A DNA stretch of 5,028 nt, taken from assembly GCA_017990865.1 (NCBI GenBank), contig JAGNNB010000268.1, positions 1 through 5,028 of the forward strand. Direction: 5' to 3'. The notes under the pieces were generated by a model. The model searched no databases. It was not told where the DNA came from and was given only the letters and a program-made list of their open reading frames with translations. Below, piece by piece: positions 1 through 5,028 of this stretch (within the stretch, counting starts at the first letter, position 1; each line of letters begins with the position of its first letter). The position numbers were made by a program, and so were the translations under genes. This DNA is from Lysobacteraceae bacterium. Its GTDB lineage: Bacteria > Pseudomonadota > Gammaproteobacteria > Xanthomonadales > Xanthomonadaceae.

Positions 1-63
<63 letters not shown>

Positions 64-69
64 TCAGGC

Positions 70-105
70 GACGCGCACTATAGTGATGCGCGTTCTGCAA
101 AGCAA
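70..105 (-). promoter_or_regulatory. Candidate sigma70 promoter of tRNA-fMet with GC-rich discriminator
   Basis: On the minus strand there is a -35-like TTGCTT (plus 105-100, 3 of 6 matches to consensus), a 17-base spacer, and a -10 TATAGT (plus 82-77, 5 of 6 matches). The next bases are GCGCGTC, a GC-rich discriminator of the kind found at stringently controlled rRNA and tRNA promoters in proteobacteria. A start near plus 69 (G) would leave a leader of about six bases before the mature tRNA end at 63. The T-rich stretch just upstream of the -35 (plus 107-117) could act as an UP element. The elements are seen in the sequence; activity and stringent control are inferred. Confidence 0.55.
71..93. 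repeat. Inverted repeat straddling the tRNA promoter -10 box
   Basis: ACGCGCA at 71-77 is the exact reverse complement of TGCGCGT at 87-93, giving two 7-base arms around a 9-base centre. The overlapping decamer CACTATAGTG (76-85) is itself a perfect palindrome and contains the TATAGT -10. No T run follows in either direction close enough to make this an intrinsic terminator. It could be an operator, an RNA hairpin in readthrough transcripts, or chance. Confidence 0.7.
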
Positions 106-106
106 C

Positions 107-126
107 AAAAAAGAATCGGCGGATTC
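107..126 (-). terminator. Candidate compact intrinsic terminator of the nuo operon
   Basis: On the minus strand GAATC, a CGCC loop and GATTC form a 5-base-pair hairpin (plus 126-113), followed at once by six T's (plus 112-107) in the transcript sense. The left arm begins inside the nuoN TGA stop. The U tract and tight loop fit a Rho-independent terminator, but a 5-base-pair stem with only two G:C pairs is weak. Termination may be partial, letting some nuo transcripts read into the tRNA. The T tract may instead serve the downstream tRNA promoter as an A/T-rich upstream element. Confidence 0.38.
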
Positions 127-1606
127 AGCTCGCAGCCACGGCCGACAGGCACCACGTCATCAGCGGACCGCCGAAGATGCCGAGGCCGATCAGCGCCAGC
201 ACATTGGCGGCAAGCACGAGGCGGAAGCCGGCATCGGGCTGCGCGATGACGGGTGCGTGCGCCGCAGGTTCGTCGAAATACATGACCTTGATGACGCGCA
301 GGTAGTAGAACGCGCCGACCACCGCGAACAGGCCGCCGGCAATCGCGAGCCACAAGGCATCGGCACGGATGACCGCCTTCAGTACCTGCAGCTTCGCCAG
401 GAAGCCGACGAACAGCGGCACGCCGGCAAAAGACGCCATCACCACCAGCATCAGGAAGGCATAGAACGGATTGCGCTGGTTGAGTCCGCGGAAGTCCTCG
501 ATCTCCTCGGCTTCGAAACCCGAACGCGACAGCAACACGATCAGTCCGAACGCCGCGACCGTCGTGATCGAATACGTGGTGGCGTAGAACAGCGCCGCGC
601 CGAATCCGTCGGCACCGCCGCCGATGATGCCGAGCAGCAGGAATCCGACATGCGAAATCGTCGAGTAGGCGAGCATGCGCTTGAGATTGGTCTGCGCGAT
701 CGCGACGACATTGCCGATGACGAGCGACAACACCGCCAGCACCGACAACATCGCCGACCACTGGCTCCACAACGCCGGCGTGCCGAAGCCGTTGTCGAGC
801 AGGCGATAGGCCATGCCGAACGCTGCGACCTTCGGCGCGCTCGCGACGAACAGCGTCACGCCCGTCGGCGAGCCCTGGTAGACATCCGGCACCCAGGCAT
901 GGAACGGCGCGGCACCGAACTTGAAGGCGATGCCGATGACGATGAAGACGACGCCGAACATCAGCAATTCCGGGCGCGGCACATTGCTCGATGCGATGGC
1001 GCGCACGCCGCCGAGATCGAGCGTGCCGGTGGCACCGTAGACCATGCTCATGCCGTAAAGCAGCAGACCCGACGCCAGCGCGCCAAGCACGAAATACTTC
1101 ATCGCCGCTTCCGACGACAGCGGGCTGTCGCGATTCAGCGCGACCAGCGCGTAGGAACTGAGGGCGAGCATCTCCAGCCCGAGGTAGGCGCTGAGCATGT
1201 TGCCGGCCGACACCAGCAGCATCATGCCGATCACCGCGAACAGCGACATCGTGTAGTACTCGCCCTGGAACAGACCGCGCGGCCGCAGATGCGGCCGTGC
1301 GTACACGTAGGCCAGGGCCGTGCTGCCGAGGATGAACAGCTTGCAGACCGCCGCGACTTCGTCGCGGATGTACATGCCGTTGAATGCGGTGCGCGCCAGA
1401 CTGTCGTCGCCGGTCGAGCGCCACACCAGGATGCCGGCGACGGCGAGCGATGCAATCGACAGCCAGTGCGTCACCGAACGCTGCTGCTGCGGAATGAACA
1501 GGTCGGCCATCAGGATGGCGAACACGGCGCCCAGCAGGAACATCTCGGGCAGCATCGCCCGGACATCGGCCATCGAGATCGCGATTTCGACTGCGTTTTG
1601 GACCAT
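125..1606 (-). CDS. nuoN: NADH-quinone oxidoreductase subunit N (NuoN, complex I)
   Basis: NuoN is an antiporter-like inner-membrane subunit of complex I (ND2 counterpart), lying between NuoM and the small subunits at the peripheral-arm end and carrying one proton path. The 493 residues match the usual length (E. coli 485). Hydrophobic segments run along the whole protein. Family landmarks are TM5 Glu145 in YLGLEMLALS, TM7 Lys229 in AFKFGAAPFHAWVPDVYQG, TM8 Lys259 in ASAPKV, TM12 Lys405 in GFLAKLQVLKA, and a C-terminal FYYLRVIKVMYFDEP (433-447). These correspond to E. coli Glu133, Lys217, Lys247 and Lys395. The ATG at 1606 is chosen because GAGGAG (1620-1615) lies 8 bases upstream. The gene is 12 bases after nuoM in the same reading frame, which points to coupled translation. 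Last gene of the operon; no damage seen. Confidence 0.98.
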   Translation of the reverse strand: MVQNAVEIAISMADVRAMLPEMFLLGAVFAILMADLFIPQQQRSVTHWLSIASLAVAGILVWRSTGDDSLARTAFNGMYIRDEVAAVCKLFILGSTALAYVYARPHLRPRGLFQGEYYTMSLFAVIGMMLLVSAGNMLSAYLGLEMLALSSYALVALNRDSPLSSEAAMKYFVLGALASGLLLYGMSMVYGATGTLDLGGVRAIASSNVPRPELLMFGVVFIVIGIAFKFGAAPFHAWVPDVYQGSPTGVTLFVASAPKVAAFGMAYRLLDNGFGTPALWSQWSAMLSVLAVLSLVIGNVVAIAQTNLKRMLAYSTISHVGFLLLGIIGGGADGFGAALFYATTYSITTVAAFGLIVLLSRSGFEAEEIEDFRGLNQRNPFYAFLMLVVMASFAGVPLFVGFLAKLQVLKAVIRADALWLAIAGGLFAVVGAFYYLRVIKVMYFDEPAAHAPVIAQPDAGFRLVLAANVLALIGLGIFGGPLMTWCLSAVAAS

Positions 1607-1614
1607 GTCGCGAA

Positions 1615-1620
1615 CTCCTC
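1615..1620 (-). promoter_or_regulatory. nuoN ribosome binding site overlapping the nuoM stop codon
   Basis: GAGGAG on the minus strand shares two bases with the nuoM TGA (reading TGAGGAG) and lies 8 bases from the nuoN ATG. It fixes the nuoN start. A ribosome finishing nuoM would cover or uncover this site, so translational coupling of the two subunits is likely. Confidence 0.8.
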
Positions 1621-3130
1621 AGACCTTCACGCGCATCAACTGATCGACCACGGTGCCGATCGAAACATCCATCAAACCGGTCAACGGCGCCGGCCAGATG
1701 CCGAACAGCAGCGTCGCCGCGGCGAAACCGCCGAGCACCAGAGCCTCGCGGCCATTGATGTCCGACAGGTTCTTCACGTGTGCGTGCCGGGCTTCGCCGA
1801 ACATCACGCGCTTGACCATCCACAAGGTATAGGCGGCTCCGATGATCAAGGTCAGCGCGGCAGTCGCCGCGATCCACGGCTTGGCCTGGAAACTGGCGAG
1901 GATCACCATGAATTCGCCGACGAAACCCGACGTGCCCGGCAGGCCGCTGTTCGCCATCGCGAAGAACACCATGAAGAACGCGAACCAGGGCATCGTGTTC
2001 GCGACACCGCCGTAATCGCCGATCATGCGGCTGTGCACGCGGTCGTAGAGCACGCCGACGCAGGAAAACAGCGCCGCCGAAATGAAACCGTGCGAGATCA
2101 TCTGCACCATCGCGCCCTGAAGCGCGAGTTTGGCCGCCGCCATGTTGCCGGCATCGCGCGCCAGCATCAGCGGCACGAAGGCCCCGAGCGTGACGAAGCC
2201 CATGTGCGAGATCGAGGAATACGCGATCAGCTTCTTCATGTCCTGCTGCACCAGCGCAACGAAGCCGATGTAGACGACCGCGATCAGCGACAGCGCGATC
2301 ACCAGCCACGCAAATTCGTGCGACGCATCGGGCGTGATCGGCAGGTTGAAGCGGAGAAAGCCGAAGCCGCCGATCTTCAACATGATCGCCGCCAGGATCA
2401 CCGAACCGCCGGTGGGCGCCTCGACATGCGCATCCGGCAGCCAGGTGTGCACGGGAAACATCGGCACCTTGACCGCGAACGCGAGCAGGAACGAGAAGAA
2501 CAGCCACATCTGTTCGGTTTGGGTCAGCGGGTACTGGGCCAGCGTGGCCAGGTCGAAGCTGCCGGACTTCAGGTACAGGTAGATCAGGCCGATCAGCATG
2601 AAGATCGAACCGAAGAACGTGTACAGGAAGAACTTGATGGTCGCGTAGACGCGGCGCGGCCCGCCCCAGATGCCGATGATGATGAACATCGGGATCAGCA
2701 TGGCTTCGAAGAACACATAGAACAGCAGCGCGTCGAGCGCGCAGAACACGCCGATCATCAGGCCTTCGAGCACCAGAAAGGCGGCGTAGTACTGATGCAC
2801 CTTTTCGTCGATCGCCTCCCATGCGCCGACCAGGACCAGCACGGTCGTGAACGCGGTCAGCGCGATCAGCGCCACCGCGACGCCGTCGACGCCGACGTGG
2901 TAGTTCACGTTCAGCGCCTGGATCCAAGGCATGTTCTCGACGAACTGCATCGATGCGGACGCGGCATCGAAGCCGGTCAGCAAGGGCACGCACAGGGCCA
3001 GGGTGGCGAGTGCGAACGCGAGCGCGATCCAGCGTGCGCGATGGGCGTTGGCACCGCCGGAAACGAGGGTCGCAACGCCGCCGAGCACGGGCAGCGCAAT
3101 CAACCAGCTGAGCAAATGAGCGGACATCAT
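1619..3130 (-). CDS. nuoM: NADH-quinone oxidoreductase subunit M (NuoM, complex I)
   Basis: NuoM is the antiporter-like membrane subunit (ND4 counterpart) between NuoL and NuoN in the proton-pumping arm. The 503 residues match the family (E. coli 509). Visible landmarks are TM5 Glu142 in FFEAMLIPM, TM7 Lys221 in KVPMFPVHTWLPDAHVEAPT, TM8 Lys252 in MLKIGGFGFLRF, QQDMKKLIAYSSISHMGF (295-312, with His309), His347 in MISHGF, and TM12 Glu406 in GFVGEFMVIL. The corresponding E. coli residues include Glu144, Lys234, Lys265 and Glu407. TM12 carries Glu rather than the Lys of NuoL and NuoN, the diagnostic NuoM feature. The gene opens with two ATG codons (3130 and 3127); a GGGGA lies 7 or 10 bases upstream, so either could be used. 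It starts 22 bases after the nuoL stop and ends 12 bases before nuoN. No frameshift or missing key residue. Confidence 0.98.
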   Translation of the reverse strand: MMSAHLLSWLIALPVLGGVATLVSGGANAHRARWIALAFALATLALCVPLLTGFDAASASMQFVENMPWIQALNVNYHVGVDGVAVALIALTAFTTVLVLVGAWEAIDEKVHQYYAAFLVLEGLMIGVFCALDALLFYVFFEAMLIPMFIIIGIWGGPRRVYATIKFFLYTFFGSIFMLIGLIYLYLKSGSFDLATLAQYPLTQTEQMWLFFSFLLAFAVKVPMFPVHTWLPDAHVEAPTGGSVILAAIMLKIGGFGFLRFNLPITPDASHEFAWLVIALSLIAVVYIGFVALVQQDMKKLIAYSSISHMGFVTLGAFVPLMLARDAGNMAAAKLALQGAMVQMISHGFISAALFSCVGVLYDRVHSRMIGDYGGVANTMPWFAFFMVFFAMANSGLPGTSGFVGEFMVILASFQAKPWIAATAALTLIIGAAYTLWMVKRVMFGEARHAHVKNLSDINGREALVLGGFAAATLLFGIWPAPLTGLMDVSIGTVVDQLMRVKV

Positions 3131-3137
3131 CCAGGAA

Positions 3138-3142
3138 TCCCC
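3138..3142 (-). promoter_or_regulatory. Probable nuoM ribosome binding site
   Basis: GGGGA on the minus strand, inside the 22-base nuoL-nuoM gap, lies 7 bases before the first of two consecutive ATG codons and 10 before the second. It is the only purine-rich site at suitable distance, and it does not decide between the two starts. Confidence 0.55.
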
Positions 3143-3152
3143 AAGGGCACGT

Positions 3153-5028
3153 TCAGCCGATCCAGACGAACGCGCCGAGTAGCGCGATGAGTCCGAGGAT
3201 CATCGCGAAGGCATAGTGGTACAGGTAACCCGACTGCATCCAGCGCATGATGCTGGACGCGCGCTCGACGATCGCGGCCGAGCCGTTCACGAGCGCACCG
3301 TCGATGATGGCGACGTCGCCGCCCTTCCACAGCCCGCGCCCGAGCGACACGCTGCCGCGCGCGAACACGGCCTGATACAGGTCGTCGAAGCCGTACTTGT
3401 TCTCGAGAATGCGCGCCAGCGGCTTCAGGGCGTTGTAGATGCGGCCCGGCAACGCAGGATTGAACAGGTACAAATAGGTGGCGAGCGCGAAGCCGGCAAA
3501 GGCGAACCAGAACGGCGCCGTCTGCAGGCCGTGCATCGCGAACGACACGACGCCGTGGAACTCCTCGGCGAAATGTCCCAGCGGGTCGTGGCGCGGGTCG
3601 ACGAAGATCGCGCCATCGAAGAAGCCGCCGATCAGCATCGGCTTCACGAAGAACCACGCAATCACGACCGAGGGAATCGCCAGCAGGATCAGGGGCAGCG
3701 TGACCACCAGCGGCGACTCGTGCGGCGCATGCGCGAGATGGCCCGGCTCGTGGTGGCCATGATCGTCGCCATGATCGTCGTGATGCGCGTCGCCGTGGTG
3801 TTCGCCGACCACGAAGCGCTCCTTGCCATGGAAAGTCAGATACAGCAGGCGGAACGAATACAGCGAGGTCACGAACACGCCGAACAACACGGCGTAGTAG
3901 GCATACCGGAAAGCGGCGCCGCCATCATGCGCTGCCGACTGCGCCGCGACGATGATCGCATCCTTCGAATAGAAGCCCGAAAACAGCGGCGTGCCGACCA
4001 GAGCCAGCGTGCCGATCCAGGCGGTGATCCAGGTGATCGGCATGTACTTGCGCAGACCGCCCATGCGGCGCATGTCCTGTTCGTGATGCATGGCGATGAT
4101 CACCGAACCCGCACCGAGGAACAGCAACGCCTTGAAGAACGCGTGTGTCATCAGGTGGAACACCGCCGCCGAATACGCCGAGACGCCCAGCGCCACCGTC
4201 ATGTAACCGAGTTGCGACAAGGTCGAGTAGGCCACGACGCGCTTGATGTCGTTCTGCACCAGGCCGATCAGCCCGGTGAAGAAGGCCGTGGTGGCGCCGA
4301 TGACCGCGATCGTCGCCAGCGCCGTGTCCGACATCTCGAACAGCGGCGACATGCGCGCCACCATGAAGATGCCGGCGGTCACCATCGTCGCGGCATGGAT
4401 CAGCGCCGAAATCGGCGTCGGGCCTTCCATCGAGTCCGGCAGCCACACATGCAGCGGCACCTGCGCCGATTTGCCCATCGCGCCGATGAACAGCAGGATG
4501 CAGATCACCGTCGGCACCGCCCAGGCATGGCCGGCGACGAGTTCGATGGTCTTGCCCTCGATCGCCATCTTGTTCGCGAACACGGTGGCGTAATCGAGCG
4601 TGCCGAAATACATCAGCACGCCGGCGATGCCGAGCAGGAAACCGAAGTCGCCGACACGGTTCACGAGGAAGGCCTTCATGTTCGCGAACACCGCGCTCGG
4701 CTTCTTGAACCAGAATCCGATCAGCAGGTACGAGACCAGGCCCACCGCTTCCCAGCCGAAGAACAGCTGCAGGAAGTTGTTGCTCATGACCAGCATCAGC
4801 ATCGAGAAGGTGAACAGCGCGATGTAGCTGAAGAAACGCTGGTAACCCGGATCCTCGTGCATGTAGCCGATGGTGTAGATGTGCACCATCAGCGACACGA
4901 AAGTGACCACGACCATCATCATCGCGGTCAGGCGATCGACCAGAAAGCCGACGTGCGCGCTGTAGCCGCCGATGTCGAACCAGGTATAGAGGTTCTGGTT
5001 GTAGCTCGGCATGCCGTCGAAGGCGAGC
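3153..5028 (-). CDS. nuoL: NADH-quinone oxidoreductase subunit L (NuoL, complex I), 5' end outside window
   Basis: NuoL is the most distal antiporter-like subunit of the membrane arm (ND5 counterpart), with the long lateral helix that braces NuoM and NuoN. Counting from the internal Met at 5012 as residue 1, 619 residues are visible. The frame continues upstream to the edge (LAFDG before that Met), so this Met is not the start. Comparison with E. coli residue numbers suggests about 50 N-terminal residues are missing. Landmarks are TM5 Glu88 in GWEAVGLVSYLLIGF, TM7 Lys181 in MGKSAQVPLHVWLPDSMEGPTP, DIKRVVAYSTLSQLGYM (255-271), Lys294 in THAFFKALLFL, and TM12 Lys350-Asp351 in GFYSKDAI, matching E. 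coli Glu144, Lys229, Lys342 and Lys399-Asp400. A His/Asp-rich loop spans 403-432. Residues about 525-590 would form the lateral helix, ending with QSGYLYHYAFAM and a last membrane helix. The TGA lies 22 bases before nuoM. Confidence 0.98.
   Translation of the reverse strand, partial: LAFDGMPSYNQNLYTWFDIGGYSAHVGFLVDRLTAMMMVVVTFVSLMVHIYTIGYMHEDPGYQRFFSYIALFTFSMLMLVMSNNFLQLFFGWEAVGLVSYLLIGFWFKKPSAVFANMKAFLVNRVGDFGFLLGIAGVLMYFGTLDYATVFANKMAIEGKTIELVAGHAWAVPTVICILLFIGAMGKSAQVPLHVWLPDSMEGPTPISALIHAATMVTAGIFMVARMSPLFEMSDTALATIAVIGATTAFFTGLIGLVQNDIKRVVAYSTLSQLGYMTVALGVSAYSAAVFHLMTHAFFKALLFLGAGSVIIAMHHEQDMRRMGGLRKYMPITWITAWIGTLALVGTPLFSGFYSKDAIIVAAQSAAHDGGAAFRYAYYAVLFGVFVTSLYSFRLLYLTFHGKERFVVGEHHGDAHHDDHGDDHGHHEPGHLAHAPHESPLVVTLPLILLAIPSVVIAWFFVKPMLIGGFFDGAIFVDPRHDPLGHFAEEFHGVVSFAMHGLQTAPFWFAFAGFALATYLYLFNPALPGRIYNALKPLARILENKYGFDDLYQAVFARGSVSLGRGLWKGGDVAIIDGALVNGSAAIVERASSIMRWMQSGYLYHYAFAMILGLIALLGAFVWIG
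3756..3779 (-). repeat. Exact 12-base tandem duplication inside the NuoL histidine-rich loop
   Basis: Two perfect copies of GCCATGATCGTC (plus strand) stand side by side. They encode Asp-Asp-His-Gly twice (residues 412-419 of the visible NuoL). Flanking 12-base blocks at 3780-3803 look like diverged copies (ending GTC or TTC). The exact pair suggests slippage-driven change of loop length without breaking the frame. Confidence 0.9.

Noticed and set aside
71..93. Inverted repeat as a Rho-independent terminator
   Set aside because: No T run follows it on either strand; on the minus strand the T tract lies before the hairpin, and on the plus strand only an A-rich stretch follows.
78..2993. A 971-codon minus-strand open frame overlapping nuoM and nuoN in another frame
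   Set aside because: It is a frame-shifted shadow of two clearly conserved genes, extremely Arg-rich without membrane segments or motifs, and it runs through the nuoM-nuoN junction.
5010..5012. ATG at 5012 as the start of nuoL
   Set aside because: The conserved NuoL frame continues upstream to the window edge (LAFDG), and the first membrane helix expected of NuoL is missing downstream of this ATG, so the gene is cut by the window.
125..5028. Mrp-type Na+/H+ antiporter or group 4 hydrogenase subunits instead of complex I
   Set aside because: The related families share the antiporter fold, but the nuoL-M-N order, the lengths, the Glu at TM12 of the middle protein, the NuoL C-terminal QSGYLYHYAFAM and the NuoN C-terminal YYLRVIKVMYFDEP fit complex I.

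Overview
The window is a conserved housekeeping locus from a GC-rich proteobacterium. Read on the minus strand, it holds the 3' end of the respiratory complex I (NADH:ubiquinone oxidoreductase) operon, nuoL (5' end cut by the window) then nuoM then nuoN, followed after about 60 bases by an initiator tRNA-fMet gene cut at the left edge. The protein sequences and the nuoL-M-N order fit a Beta- or Gammaproteobacterium. The tRNA-fMet directly after nuoN recalls Xanthomonadaceae-type genomes, where nuo sits next to the tRNA-fMet/rimP-nusA-infB cluster. That assignment rests on remembered gene order and is only moderately certain.

Layout from right to left, in the direction of transcription: 5028-3153 nuoL (only its first roughly 50 codons are missing), a 22-base gap with a GGGGA ribosome binding site, 3130-1619 nuoM, a 12-base gap whose GAGGAG ribosome binding site overlaps the nuoM stop, 1606-125 nuoN, a 61-base spacer, and the tRNA from 63 to 1. 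The spacer is dense. A small hairpin plus six T's overlaps the nuoN stop and may be a terminator. A sigma70-like promoter follows (TTGCTT, 17 bases, TATAGT) with a GC-rich discriminator suited to a stable-RNA gene. A 7-base inverted repeat straddles its -10 box.

NuoL, NuoM and NuoN are the three antiporter-like membrane subunits of complex I, each carrying one proton path driven by quinone reduction. All keep the charged residues of the family (TM5 Glu, TM7 Lys, a TM8 Lys or His, TM12 Lys or Glu), so the visible proteins look intact and functional. There is no mobile element, CRISPR array, defence system or accessory cargo. I found no unknown biological system. The most noteworthy points are the compact nuoN/tRNA junction, a U at position 1 of the initiator tRNA, and a histidine-rich loop in NuoL that contains an exact 12-base tandem duplication.
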